Below, one piece after another: positions 36,092 through 45,081 of a stretch of 64,000 bases of DNA; positions within the stretch are counted from its first letter, which is position 1, and every line of letters begins with the position of its first letter. The DNA comes from Pseudomonas extremorientalis (GTDB lineage: Bacteria > Pseudomonadota > Gammaproteobacteria > Pseudomonadales > Pseudomonadaceae). A program made the translations under genes and the position numbers. The stretch covers positions 27,234-91,233 of the forward strand of contig NZ_MDGK01000053.1 in assembly GCF_001870465.1 (NCBI RefSeq), given 5' to 3'. The notes under the pieces are model-generated. The model did no database searches. It was not told the DNA's origin and worked only from the letters and a program-made list of their open reading frames with translations.

Positions 36092-37120
36092 TCATGCCTC
36101 GGGAACACCTTTTTCCCAGGCCGACCAGTTGTTGAGGATCGCCTGTACCAGCGGGTTGCCCGTGCGGTACAGGTTCTCCAGCGCCGGGACAAAACCGCCC
36201 TGGTCCGCGTACTTCAACAGGTTATCCACTTCGCTGTAGCCCGGGTACGGCCGGTCGAAATCCGAACCGGCCCGCACCACCGCCAGGCGCTGGATGTCCA
36301 CCAAACCTTCGCGGCTGGCGCGCAGCAGGGCCTCATAGGTGGAGTTGTCTTCCTGCTGCGTGGTGCAGTATTCGCCTTTGTTGTCGGTCAGCAGCTTGGT
36401 CCACACCTCGGCGCGCTCGCTCAAACGCGTGCCGGAGAACCAGGTGTTGCCCGCCAGGGTGTCGCAGCGCGTAACTTGCGGCGGCTGGTTGGCCGGTGCG
36501 GCCGGGTAGTGTTTGCGCCAGGCGCTGGATTCCTTGCTTTCCGTCAGCTCGACCTTCTGTGACAGGGCAAACGCCTTGGCCTGCAATTTGGGGTTCAGCT
36601 CAAACACTTCGGTCTTGTAGTCCAGCGGTGGTTTTTCGTTGGGGCCCTTTGTGTTGATGCCGAGATAGCCGGTCGGCCAATCCTTCGGCGCATCCCGTGA
36701 ATCCAGCTCCCATTGGGTGCCGAATTCCACCAGGTAATGCGCCCACGCGGCGGTGCCGATCGTGCCGTGCTTGGGGCTGATACCGGCGATCCCGGCGGTC
36801 AGGAAATAGCTTTGGCGCAGGTCGAATTTGGGCGAAAGGGCCAATGCCAGGGTGGAGGCCGCGGCGTTGGTCTGGCCCATGCCGGTGACCAGCAGGCACA
36901 CATCCCGGGTATTGCAGCGGATCACCGGATACTCGGCGGACAGGCCCGGCACGCGCACTTCCTGCTTGAGTTCCAGGCGGTCGATCCAGGTTTGCGCCTC
37001 GGGGGCGAACATGGTGATCAGCATCACCTTGGGCTTGATCGGCGCGGGTGCATCGGCCAGCACCACCTGGGGCAGAAAGGTCAGGCCAACGGCCATTGAG
37101 AGACGGGTCAATGCGTTCAT
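36092..37120 (-). CDS. Purine nucleoside permease (NUP family)
   Basis: 342 aa. Signal peptide (LSMAVGLTFLPQVVLA) followed by the NUP domain (PKVMLITMFAPEAQTWIDRL; VTGMGQTNAAAS; TAGIAGISPKHG), which resembles nucleoside phosphorylases. Secreted family members are linked to purine nucleoside use. It lies 14 bases behind tsx on the same strand, so the pair likely handles external nucleosides. Confidence 0.87.
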   Translation of the reverse strand: MNALTRLSMAVGLTFLPQVVLADAPAPIKPKVMLITMFAPEAQTWIDRLELKQEVRVPGLSAEYPVIRCNTRDVCLLVTGMGQTNAAASTLALALSPKFDLRQSYFLTAGIAGISPKHGTIGTAAWAHYLVEFGTQWELDSRDAPKDWPTGYLGINTKGPNEKPPLDYKTEVFELNPKLQAKAFALSQKVELTESKESSAWRKHYPAAPANQPPQVTRCDTLAGNTWFSGTRLSERAEVWTKLLTDNKGEYCTTQQEDNSTYEALLRASREGLVDIQRLAVVRAGSDFDRPYPGYSEVDNLLKYADQGGFVPALENLYRTGNPLVQAILNNWSAWEKGVPEA

Positions 37121-37134
37121 CTAAAGCTCCTTGA

Positions 37135-38082
37135 TCAGAATTGATAGCCCACGCCGGCGTAGTAACCCCAACCGTCCGAGCGGGCGCGGAAATTGCCTTC
37201 GCCGAAATTCAACTCGCTGCCGTCTTCCCAGTTGCCGCCGTTATGAAAGTAACGGCCGACCAGGGTGAAGCGCAGATGGGTAAACGAATACAGCAGCACG
37301 TTGGTGGCCACCAGCGAGTTGGCGGTGCGTGCAGGGTTGTCCTTGTGCAGGTCCGAGCCAAAATCGTAGTTGGTAAAGCCGATGTAGGTCAGCGAGGCGC
37401 CGTTATCGAATTTGCCGATGGGCACGATGTACTTCATTTGCGCACGGTAGCCGTCCCAGGAATATTCGTTGCTGGCGCCATAGTTTTCCCACTGGTAACG
37501 CCCGTAGAAGTTGGCCGACAGGTTGACCCGCGAGTGGGTGTCGATATCGGTGCCCAGGCCGCTGTACAGCGTATTGGCGCGGTTGGCCTTGTTGCTGCCG
37601 TGGTCGTAGATCCAGTCGAAGGCCACGTACCATTCCTTGAACGGCCCGATGGCCAGGCTGCGGCCCGCCAGGTAGTCGATGGAAATCCGCGGCTCATGCT
37701 CCATGAACACCGGCGAGCCATGGTCCCACACGCCCTTGTCATTACTGTTACCGATGGTGAGGATCTTCGGCACGTCGATATAGCCGTACAACTCGAAAGG
37801 CCCCTTGCGACCGAAGTATTCGTACTCCAGATAGACGTCATCCTGCGGCTTGGGGCCGAAGCTGATGTCTTTGCTGCCGATCAGCGTCAGGTCCTGGTTG
37901 AACCAATCCGACAGGTACACGCCTTTTTTCGCCGGGTTGGCTTCCGGGCTGAGGGTTTCGCCCTGTGCTGAGTCATCGACGGGTTTTTCCTGCGCCAAAA
38001 CGGGCGCGCTGAGTAGTCCCGTAACGGCGGTCAGTAGCAAGGAAACACCAAAGCAGGTAGGACGCCTTGAGGTGGAATGCAT
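37135..38082 (-). CDS. tsx: Tsx-type nucleoside-specific outer-membrane channel
   Basis: 315 aa. Signal peptide (SLLLTAVTGLLSAPVLA), then a beta barrel of the Tsx/OmpK family with YLEYEYFGRKGPFELYGYID, DYLAGRSLAIGPFKEWYVAF and a C-terminal aromatic residue (GVGYQF). It lets nucleosides through the outer membrane. It is the first gene of the tsx-nup unit. Confidence 0.88.
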   Translation of the reverse strand: MHSTSRRPTCFGVSLLLTAVTGLLSAPVLAQEKPVDDSAQGETLSPEANPAKKGVYLSDWFNQDLTLIGSKDISFGPKPQDDVYLEYEYFGRKGPFELYGYIDVPKILTIGNSNDKGVWDHGSPVFMEHEPRISIDYLAGRSLAIGPFKEWYVAFDWIYDHGSNKANRANTLYSGLGTDIDTHSRVNLSANFYGRYQWENYGASNEYSWDGYRAQMKYIVPIGKFDNGASLTYIGFTNYDFGSDLHKDNPARTANSLVATNVLLYSFTHLRFTLVGRYFHNGGNWEDGSELNFGEGNFRARSDGWGYYAGVGYQF

Positions 38083-38235
38083 TGAAAATCCCTATTCGTA
38101 CGCGGTTTGAACCCGATTCTTCGGGTAGAGGTGAACTTGGTCGCCAAGTTCGTACCGCAAACGTTTGCACAGGCTGTACCAACTTTGTTCAATCGATTGA
38201 TCAGCTTGGAAAAAAATAGGATTAGTCGACCTTTT

Positions 38236-38249
38236 GGTCAGAATTGACC
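38236..38249. promoter_or_regulatory. Candidate operator upstream of tsx
   Basis: GGTCA-GAAT-TGACC, a perfect 5-bp inverted repeat about 155 bases upstream of the tsx start, in a 172-base gene-free stretch. Possible site for a nucleoside- or purine-responsive regulator; no regulator gene is adjacent. Confidence 0.3.
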
Positions 38250-38254
38250 GGGTG

Positions 38255-39175
38255 TCATTTTTCGATGCGGTGGAACAGGTGCGTCGCGGTTTCCCGTCGA
38301 TAGTCACTCGGCGTCTGATTCATCTCGATGCGAAAGTGCCGGTTGAAATTCGACAGGTTGGCGTAGCCCACTTCAAAGCAGATGTCCGCCACCGACATAT
38401 CGCTTTGCAGCAACAGCCGGCAGGCGCGTTGTACCCGGAACTTGCGCATCAGCTCGATAAAGCCGTGGCCGGTGTTGCGCTTGAAGAAGCGCGAAAAGCC
38501 CGGTTCGCTCATCTCCAACTGTTGCGCGATCACCGACAGGCGCACGTCGCCGGTCAGCTCGCGCATCAAATAGTCGAATGCCTTGTTGATGCGTTCGGCG
38601 CTGCGTGCATCCAGGGTCGGCGCGTAGCAGGGGCTGGCCAGGGCCTTGGCCTGCTGGGGCGGGGCGTTTTTCAGGGTGTCGAGCAATTGCAGGAACAGGA
38701 TCAAGCGTTGCAGGCCCTGGGCGTTGCCGATGGCTTCCATCAGGTGGGCCGCCTGCAGCGCCGTGTCTCCGGTGAACTCCAGGCCACGGCGAGCCTGTTC
38801 GAACAACGGCTGCAGGTCGCCCAGCTCCGGCAGGGTGTTGCGCAGGGCGAGGAGGGCGGCGCCGTCGAATTGCAGCACCACGTCGCGGCCGCTCAGGTAT
38901 TCGCCGGGGGCCAGTTCGCCGATCCAGTCGTGGGGCAGGTCGGGGCCTATCAGTGCGACATGCCCGGCGCTGAATGCACCGATGTAGTCGCCCGCTACGA
39001 GTTTGCCGCTGCCTTGGCGGATCAGGTGGATTTCGAATTCGGGGTGGTGGTTCCAACGCGCCAGGTCGTAGGGGTAGTCGTGTTCGAACCAGCGGAAACA
39101 GTGGTCCGGCTCGGGCAGGATCACTTCCAGTTCGGCGGGGCGGTGCTCGAACAGCGTGGCACGGCTGATGGGCAT
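38255..39175 (-). CDS. AraC family regulator of polyol genes (MtlR-like)
   Basis: 306 aa. N-terminal cupin sensor (WNHHPEFEIHLIRQGSGKLV) and C-terminal double helix-turn-helix (about 200-300: VIAQQLEMSEPGFSRFFKR and DICFEVGYANLSNFNRHFR). It diverges from the sugar-binding-protein gene, the same layout as MtlR in the mannitol/arabitol/glucitol systems of P. fluorescens. Regulator of the polyol genes at 39387-41490 by position. Confidence 0.85.
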   Translation of the reverse strand: MPISRATLFEHRPAELEVILPEPDHCFRWFEHDYPYDLARWNHHPEFEIHLIRQGSGKLVAGDYIGAFSAGHVALIGPDLPHDWIGELAPGEYLSGRDVVLQFDGAALLALRNTLPELGDLQPLFEQARRGLEFTGDTALQAAHLMEAIGNAQGLQRLILFLQLLDTLKNAPPQQAKALASPCYAPTLDARSAERINKAFDYLMRELTGDVRLSVIAQQLEMSEPGFSRFFKRNTGHGFIELMRKFRVQRACRLLLQSDMSVADICFEVGYANLSNFNRHFRIEMNQTPSDYRRETATHLFHRIEK

Positions 39176-39261
39176 GAGCGGACTTCTTGGGGTTCTTGTA
39201 ATCGCTTCAAAATACGCGCCTCGGGCGTTCAGGCGCTACCCCCGCTTGCGTCCGGCACTGA

Positions 39262-39297
39262 TACTTTTTTAACTCGCACGCCCGGGTTAAAAAAGTA
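39262..39297. promoter_or_regulatory. Perfect 12-bp inverted repeat in the araC-polyol gene intergenic region
   Basis: TACTTTTTTAAC and GTTAAAAAAGTA are exact reverse complements separated by 12 GC-rich bases. It lies between the two divergent starts (87 and 90 bases away), so it may be the activator's operator. RNA from this region could also form a hairpin. Confidence 0.5.
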
Positions 39298-39386
39298 CCA
39301 GTCGAGCATCCGCCACGGGTTTGTGAGGGCCTGGCCAAGCTGCTGTAATCGGCGCTCAACAACAAAAACAACAGGTGGAAACCGCC

Positions 39387-40697
39387 ATGCTCAAGCTCCC
39401 GCAAGTGATGTTCCTGCTGTCCGGCCTGGCGCTGGCCATGCCCAGCCACGCCGCCGACACCGTCACCATCGCCACGGTCAACAACAGCGACATGATCCGC
39501 ATGCAGCGCCTGTCCAAAGTGTTCGAAGCCCAGCACCCGGACATCACGCTCAACTGGGTGGTGCTGGAAGAAAACGTGCTGCGCCAGCGCCTCACCACCG
39601 ACATCGCCACCCAGGGTGGGCAATTCGATGTGCTGACCATCGGCACCTACGAAACCCCGCTCTGGGGCGCCAAGCACTGGCTGGAACCCTTGGCCCAACT
39701 GCCGGCCGATTACGATGTCGACGATATCTTCCCCTCGGTACGCCAGGGCCTGTCAGTCGACAACACCCTCTATGCCTTGCCGTTCTACGGCGAAAGCACT
39801 GTCACCTACTACCGCACCGACCTGTTCCAGCAGGCGGGCCTGAGCATGCCGGCGCACCCCACCTGGACCCAGCTCGGTGAGTTCGCGTCCAAGCTCACCG
39901 CCAAGGACAAGGGCCAATACGGCATGTGCCTGCGCGGCAAGGCCGGCTGGGGCGAGAACATCGCCTTGCTCAGCACCATGGCCAACGCCTTTGGCGCGCG
40001 CTGGTTCGACGAGCAGTGGAAGCCCGAGCTGACCAGCCCCGAGTGGACCGCGGCCGCCAACTTCTATGTCAACACCCTCAAGCAGTACGGCCCGCCGGGC
40101 GTGTCCAGCAATGGCTTCAACGAAACCCTGGCGCTGTTCAACAGCGGCAAATGTGCAATCTGGGTCGATGCCAGCGTCGCCGGCTCCTTCACCACCGATA
40201 AAAGCCAGAGCAAAGTGGCCGACAGCGTAGGCTTTGCTGCCGCGCCCACCGAGGTCACCGATAAAGGTTCGTCCTGGCTCTACGCCTGGTCCCTGGCGAT
40301 CCCGGCCACTTCCAAACACAAGGACGCCGCCAAGGCCTTTATCAGTTGGGCGACGTCCAAGGACTACATCCAACTGGTGGCCGACAAAGAAGGCATCACC
40401 AACGTGCCGCCAGGCACCCGCCAGTCCACCTACAACGAGGCGTATCTGCAGGCGGCCCCGTTTGCCCGGGTGACCCTGGAGATGATGAAACACGCCGACC
40501 CCGCGCATCCGTCCGTCAAGCCGGTGCCGTACGTGGGTATCCAGTACGTGACCATCCCCGAGTTCCAGGCCATCGGCACCTCGGTCGGCAAGCTGTTCTC
40601 GGCGGCGCTGACCGGTGGCATGTCGGTTGACCAGGCCTTGCTGCAAGCGCAGTCCACCACCGAGCGCGAGATGAAACGCGCCGGCTATCCGAAGTAA
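39387..40697 (+). CDS. Polyol/sugar ABC transporter substrate-binding protein (MtlE/SmoE type)
   Basis: 436 aa. ATG at 39387 behind AGGTGG. Signal peptide ending SHA-AD (residue 22). Mature protein is a cluster-B binding protein (TIATVNNSDMIRMQRLSKVF, FDVLTIGTYETPLW, SGKCAIWVDASVAGSF). It matches the mannitol/sorbitol-binding family. In related loci the two permeases and the ATPase follow; here a dehydrogenase follows after 19 bases, so the transporter is incomplete in this window. Confidence 0.88.
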   Translation: MLKLPQVMFLLSGLALAMPSHAADTVTIATVNNSDMIRMQRLSKVFEAQHPDITLNWVVLEENVLRQRLTTDIATQGGQFDVLTIGTYETPLWGAKHWLEPLAQLPADYDVDDIFPSVRQGLSVDNTLYALPFYGESTVTYYRTDLFQQAGLSMPAHPTWTQLGEFASKLTAKDKGQYGMCLRGKAGWGENIALLSTMANAFGARWFDEQWKPELTSPEWTAAANFYVNTLKQYGPPGVSSNGFNETLALFNSGKCAIWVDASVAGSFTTDKSQSKVADSVGFAAAPTEVTDKGSSWLYAWSLAIPATSKHKDAAKAFISWATSKDYIQLVADKEGITNVPPGTRQSTYNEAYLQAAPFARVTLEMMKHADPAHPSVKPVPYVGIQYVTIPEFQAIGTSVGKLFSAALTGGMSVDQALLQAQSTTEREMKRAGYPK

Positions 40698-40716
40698 CTT
40701 TTGACGGGACCTACTG

Positions 40717-41490
40717 ATGAAACGACTGGAAGGTAAAAGCGCGCTGATCACCGGATCGGCGCGCGGTATCGGCCGCGCCTTCGCCCAGGCCTACATCGAA
40801 GAGGGCGCCACAGTCGCCATCGCCGATATCAACCTGCAACGGGCCCAGGCCACGGCTGCCGAGCTGGGCCCGCAGGCCTACGCCGTGGCCATGGACGTCA
40901 CCGACCAGGCCTCTATCGACGGCGCGATTGCCGCCGTGGTGGCCCAGGCCGGCAAGCTGGATATCCTGGTCAACAACGCTGCGCTGTTCGACTTGGCACC
41001 CATCGTCGACATCACCCGCGACAGCTACGAGCGGCTGTTCTCGATCAACGTCGCCGGTACGCTGTTCACCCTGCAAGCCGCGGCGCGACAGATGATCCGC
41101 CAGGGCCATGGCGGCAAGATCATCAACATGGCCAGCCAGGCCGGACGACGCGGCGAGCCACTGGTGGCGATCTACTGCGCGACCAAGGCGGCGGTGATCA
41201 GTCTGACGCAATCGGCGGGGTTGAACCTGATCAGGCAGGGCATCAACGTCAATGCCATTGCGCCCGGGGTAGTGGACGGGGAGCATTGGGATGGTGTGGA
41301 TGCGCTGTTTGCCAGGCATGAAGGGCTGGCTCCGGGAGAGAAGAAGAAGCGGGTAGGGGCCGAGGTACCATTTGGACGGATGGGCACGGCGCAGGACCTG
41401 AGCGGAATGGCGATCTTCCTGGCGTCAAAAGAGGCCGACTACGTGGTGGCGCAGACCTACAATGTCGATGGCGGCAACTGGATGAACTAG
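40717..41490 (+). CDS. Sorbitol dehydrogenase, short-chain type (SmoS-like L-iditol 2-dehydrogenase)
   Basis: 257 aa. TGSARGIG cofactor loop at residues 12-19, NNAA motif, catalytic Tyr153 and Lys157 (YCATK). Very close in phrasing to SmoS of Rhodobacter (IINMASQAGRRGE; NAIAPGVVDGEHWDGVD). It oxidises D-sorbitol to fructose, or galactitol/iditol analogues, with NAD+. It is co-transcribed with the binding protein. Confidence 0.88.
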   Translation: MKRLEGKSALITGSARGIGRAFAQAYIEEGATVAIADINLQRAQATAAELGPQAYAVAMDVTDQASIDGAIAAVVAQAGKLDILVNNAALFDLAPIVDITRDSYERLFSINVAGTLFTLQAAARQMIRQGHGGKIINMASQAGRRGEPLVAIYCATKAAVISLTQSAGLNLIRQGINVNAIAPGVVDGEHWDGVDALFARHEGLAPGEKKKRVGAEVPFGRMGTAQDLSGMAIFLASKEADYVVAQTYNVDGGNWMN

Positions 41491-41498
41491 GGCCCAAT

Positions 41499-41525
41499 GT
41501 GTGAGGGGGAAAGCCCCCTCCCACA
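41499..41525. repeat. Single REP element
   Basis: TGTGAGGGGGAAAGCCCCCT followed by CCCACA forms a hairpin between the convergent dehydrogenase and nrtR genes. Confidence 0.7.
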
Positions 41526-41554
41526 GTTGAGCCTCTTTGTTCGTTGACTCGGGG

Positions 41555-42247
41555 CTAGTCCGCAAAACTGCGGTCGAAGAAGTAAATCTCTCCAGGCTTC
41601 AGGTTCTCCACCGTCGCCTGGGGCCTGCCGCCTTCACCCTGTTTCTTGCGCCCGGTCTCGCGCAGATACCCTGCCTCCGTCAGCTTCAACAACCGCTGGC
41701 GAATACTGGTCTTCAACACCGGCCGCGCCAGCACCAGGGAGAAAATCGTGGTCGCGTCCGGTGCGCTGAATTCATTGCCCAGAAACATCAGCGGCAAGTT
41801 GCTGTACAACGACTTGGAAAACAAACGGTCCTGCACCGCTGCCACAATGCTGTTGTGATCGAACGGCAACTTGATGCCGCCGCTCGCCACCGCTGTCAGC
41901 GAATACCAGCGCTGGTGGTCACCCAGCGTCACGTCCTCGTTCACGATCGCCAGGTAATAGGTGGACGATGACCAGCAGCGCGGATCGCGAAACGCATCCC
42001 CCACCGTCCCCACCTGTTCGCTCCAGGCCAGGTCCAGCCCGACCTTGTCACTCGCCCGCAAGCGCTCCACCGCAGCCTGGAGGCTCAGGTCCTGCACGCC
42101 GCCATTCACCACCACGCCCGGCAGCGCCCAGTGCCCGGCGAAGGGCTCGGCGTCGCGCTGGTTCAGCAGCAGTTTCAGTTCGCCAGAGATGCGGCAGTAA
42201 GACAGCACGCACAGGTCGACGGTATGGAGGTAGGCGCTACGGGGCAT
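41555..42247 (-). CDS. nrtR: NrtR-type Nudix-related transcriptional regulator of NAD metabolism
   Basis: 230 aa. ATG at 42247 behind AAGGA. N-terminal Nudix-like sensor (VLSYCRISGELKLLLNQRD, then FAGHWALPGVVVNGG) and C-terminal winged helix (about 165-230: FSLVLARPVLKTSIRQRLLK). NrtR represses NAD salvage genes and is released by ADP-ribose. Divergent from pncA-pncB-nadE across a region with a perfect palindrome. Confidence 0.9.
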   Translation of the reverse strand: MPRSAYLHTVDLCVLSYCRISGELKLLLNQRDAEPFAGHWALPGVVVNGGVQDLSLQAAVERLRASDKVGLDLAWSEQVGTVGDAFRDPRCWSSSTYYLAIVNEDVTLGDHQRWYSLTAVASGGIKLPFDHNSIVAAVQDRLFSKSLYSNLPLMFLGNEFSAPDATTIFSLVLARPVLKTSIRQRLLKLTEAGYLRETGRKKQGEGGRPQATVENLKPGEIYFFDRSFAD

Positions 42248-42346
42248 GTGATGTCCTTCTAAACAGCAGTGCGGCACAGTCTAACGGATCGAACAGATAT
42301 GTCATGTACTGAGTCCAGGATAGATACGCAAATGTTTGTTGCAATG

Positions 42347-42367
42347 AAAGTACATGACGTGTACTTT
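42347..42367. promoter_or_regulatory. Candidate NrtR operator
   Basis: AAAGTACA-TGACG-TGTACTTT, perfect 8-bp arms with a 5-base spacer, 27 bases upstream of pncA. A second related half (ATGTCATGTACT) lies at 42299-42310 on the nrtR side. Known NrtR sites are palindromes of this sort upstream of NAD salvage genes. Confidence 0.65.
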
Positions 42368-42393
42368 TGTTTCCAGGCCACAGGAGAACCACC

Positions 42394-43041
42394 ATGACCC
42401 TCGCGACAACCGCCATTGCCTCATTCGACGTCGACGCCCAGAAGAGTTTCACGCCGCTGTGCCCCAACGAGTTGCCGGTGGCCGGCGGTGACCGGATCGG
42501 CGCCGAGCTCAACTACATGGCCAGCCTTGCCGGCCATCGTGTCGGCAGTAAGGACGCCCACACCCCGCACGCGCCCTGGGTGGTGGCGCAGCACAGCGAC
42601 ATGTTGCAACCCACCGGCCTGGCCCATGCCGATGTCACTTGGGTCAGCCACTGTGTACCCGGCACCGAGGGCTTCACCCTGCTGGATGAGTTGCCCACGC
42701 CTTATGACTACGACTATTTCATCTGGAAAGGCGTCGAACCCGACCTGCATCCCTACGGCGCCTGCTACCACGACCTGCACGACAAGCTGTCCACCGGCGT
42801 CATCGAGTATTTGAAAGCCCAAGGCGTGGTTCGCGTGATCGTCGGCGGCCTGGCCCTGGATTACTGCGTCAAGACCACCGCGTTGCAGTTGCTCAAGGCC
42901 GGCCTGGAAGTGGTGCTGCACTTGCCGGCGTGCCGAGGCATCAGCGAGGAGGGCGGTGTACAGGCGGTCAATGAGTTGCTCAAGGCCGGTGCCGCTATCA
43001 GCCGCACCCGCGAAGAACTGGCCGCAATGGCCACGCGTTAA
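42394..43041 (+). CDS. pncA: Nicotinamidase, PncA
   Basis: 215 aa. ATG at 42394 behind CAGGAGA. Isochorismatase-fold amidase: catalytic Asp12 (SFDVDAQKSF), metal-site residues in KDAHTPHAPW, Lys in FIWKGVEPD, and nucleophile Cys in GLALDYCVKTT. It converts nicotinamide to nicotinate, the first step of the salvage path continued by the next gene. Confidence 0.92.
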   Translation: MTLATTAIASFDVDAQKSFTPLCPNELPVAGGDRIGAELNYMASLAGHRVGSKDAHTPHAPWVVAQHSDMLQPTGLAHADVTWVSHCVPGTEGFTLLDELPTPYDYDYFIWKGVEPDLHPYGACYHDLHDKLSTGVIEYLKAQGVVRVIVGGLALDYCVKTTALQLLKAGLEVVLHLPACRGISEEGGVQAVNELLKAGAAISRTREELAAMATR

Positions 43042-43052
43042 GGAGAGACACC

Positions 43053-44270
43053 ATGGAAAGTGCATACGACTACGAATCCCCGGTGATCCAGGGGTTGCTC
43101 GACACCGATTACTACACCTTCACCATGATGCAGGCGGTGTTGCACCAGTACCCCAACGTTGATGTGGAGTACAACTTCATCGTCCGCTCCAGGGAAAAGC
43201 TCGGCCACCTGATTCCTGAAATCCGTGCCGAACTGGAGAAACTCGCCAGCCTGCGGATGCGCGAAGGCGAGTTGCGCTTCCTGTTCAACCCGCGTTTTCG
43301 CGAATACCTCACCCCGGATTACGAGCGCTTCCTTGGCCTGTTCCGTTTCAACCTGCGCTACATCCACGTCAGTGAAGTCGACGGCCAACTCAATATCCGC
43401 GTGGTCGGCCCGATGCTGCACTGCATCATGTTCGAGCAACCGGTACTGGCGTTGGTCAGCGAGCTGCGCAACCGCGACAAATACCCCGATGTGACCCTGG
43501 AAGACGTCACCCGCAAGCTCTACCAGAAGTTCGACTGGCTGGAGAAAAACCTCAGCCGCGACGAACTGGCCGACCTGCGTGTATCGGACTTCTCCACTCG
43601 TCGGCGCCTGTCGTTCAAGGCCCAGCGCGAAGTGGTCGACATCATGCGCCGCGACTTCCCCGGCCAGTTCGTCGGCACCAGTAACGCGCACCTGGCCTAC
43701 GAGTTCGACCTGCCGCTGATCGGCACCATGGCCCACCAATGGCTGATGGTGCACCAGCAACTGGGCCGGCTGCGCGAGAGCCAGAACGCCGCCCTGGAAA
43801 ACTGGGTGCGCGAGTACCGTGGTCGCCTGGGGATCGCCCTGACCGACTGCATCAGCACCGACTTTTTCCTCAAGGACTTCGACCTGTACTTCGCCAAGCT
43901 CTACGACGGCCTGCGCCAGGACTCCGGCGACCCCATCGCCTGGGCCGACAAGGTGTTGGCCCGCTACAAGCAACTGGGCATCGACCCGATGACCAAGGAC
44001 CTGATGTTCTCCGATGGCCTGAACTTCGAAAAATGCCTGCCGATCCTGCGTCACGTGCGCGGCAAGGCCAGGTTCGGGTTCGGCATGGGCACCAGCCTGG
44101 CCTGCGATGTGGACGGCGTCGAGCCGCTGAGCATCGTGATGAAACTGGTGCGGGTGCACGGCGAGCCAGTGGTGAAGTTCTCCGATGACCCGATCAAGAA
44201 CGTCTGCGAAGACGCCTCGTTTTTGCAGTACGCAGCACAAGTGTTCAACGTTGGCAGTGTGGAGGTGTGA
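43053..44270 (+). CDS. pncB: Nicotinate phosphoribosyltransferase, PncB
   Basis: 405 aa, full length. Family phrases LLDTDYYTFTMMQAV at the N-terminus, GTSNAHLAYEFDLPLIGTMA in the middle and LRQDSGDP near the active site. It makes nicotinate mononucleotide from nicotinate and PRPP. It lies 11 bases after pncA and 1 base before nadE, in one operon. Confidence 0.95.
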   Translation: MESAYDYESPVIQGLLDTDYYTFTMMQAVLHQYPNVDVEYNFIVRSREKLGHLIPEIRAELEKLASLRMREGELRFLFNPRFREYLTPDYERFLGLFRFNLRYIHVSEVDGQLNIRVVGPMLHCIMFEQPVLALVSELRNRDKYPDVTLEDVTRKLYQKFDWLEKNLSRDELADLRVSDFSTRRRLSFKAQREVVDIMRRDFPGQFVGTSNAHLAYEFDLPLIGTMAHQWLMVHQQLGRLRESQNAALENWVREYRGRLGIALTDCISTDFFLKDFDLYFAKLYDGLRQDSGDPIAWADKVLARYKQLGIDPMTKDLMFSDGLNFEKCLPILRHVRGKARFGFGMGTSLACDVDGVEPLSIVMKLVRVHGEPVVKFSDDPIKNVCEDASFLQYAAQVFNVGSVEV

Positions 44271-44271
44271 C

Positions 44272-45081
44272 ATGCAAGAACGTATCGCACGGGAACTGAA
44301 CATCAATCGGGCGTTGACCCAAGGCGGCGAGCCCGAGGAAATCCAACGGCGCATCGACTTCATCAAGACCACCTTGCGCCACTCGGGCTGCAAGGCCCTG
44401 GTATTGGGCATCAGTGGCGGCGTCGACTCCCTCACCGCCGGCCGCCTGTGCCAAATGGCGGCAGAGCAATTGCGCAGCGAGGGTTACGCCGCACGCTTCA
44501 TCGCCATGCGCCTGCCCTACAAGACCCAGGCCGATGAACGCGACGCCCAGGCCTCCCTGGACTTCATCACTGCGGACCACATCGACACCCTCAACATCGC
44601 CGCCAGCGTCGACGGCCTGATGGCCAGCCTGACCGCCGCCGAAGCCAGCGCCGAGCATGTCGATTTCATCAAGGGCAACGTCAAGGCCCGCACGCGCATG
44701 ATCGCGCAATACGCCGTGGCCAACCTGCACAATGGCCTGGTGGTGGGCACCGACCACGGCGCCGAAGCGTTGATGGGTTTTTTCACCAAGTTCGGCGACG
44801 GCGCCTGCGACCTGGCCCCGCTGTCCGGCCTGACCAAAACCCAAGTGCGCCTGCTCGCCACGGCCCTCGGCGCACCGGACAACCTGGTGCACAAACACCC
44901 GACGGCCGACCTGGAAGAGCTGGTACCGGGCAAGCTGGACGAGCACGCCTACGGTTGCACGTATGCAGAGATCGACGCCTACCTGATGGGCGAACCGGTG
45001 AGCGAGCGGGTGAGGACGATTGTCGAGGGCGCGTACAGCAAGACAGCACACAAACGCGCGCTGCCGATTGCGCCCCTTTGA
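44272..45081 (+). CDS. nadE: Ammonia-dependent NAD synthetase, NadE
   Basis: 269 aa. ATP-pyrophosphatase P-loop SGGVDS at residues 48-53, and the deamido-NAD/ATP site (GTDHGAEALMGFFTKFGDG). No N-terminal glutaminase domain, so it uses ammonia. It completes NAD from deamido-NAD; the NadD step between PncB and NadE is not encoded here. Its stop directly abuts the stop of the convergent binding-protein gene. Confidence 0.95.
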   Translation: MQERIARELNINRALTQGGEPEEIQRRIDFIKTTLRHSGCKALVLGISGGVDSLTAGRLCQMAAEQLRSEGYAARFIAMRLPYKTQADERDAQASLDFITADHIDTLNIAASVDGLMASLTAAEASAEHVDFIKGNVKARTRMIAQYAVANLHNGLVVGTDHGAEALMGFFTKFGDGACDLAPLSGLTKTQVRLLATALGAPDNLVHKHPTADLEELVPGKLDEHAYGCTYAEIDAYLMGEPVSERVRTIVEGAYSKTAHKRALPIAPL

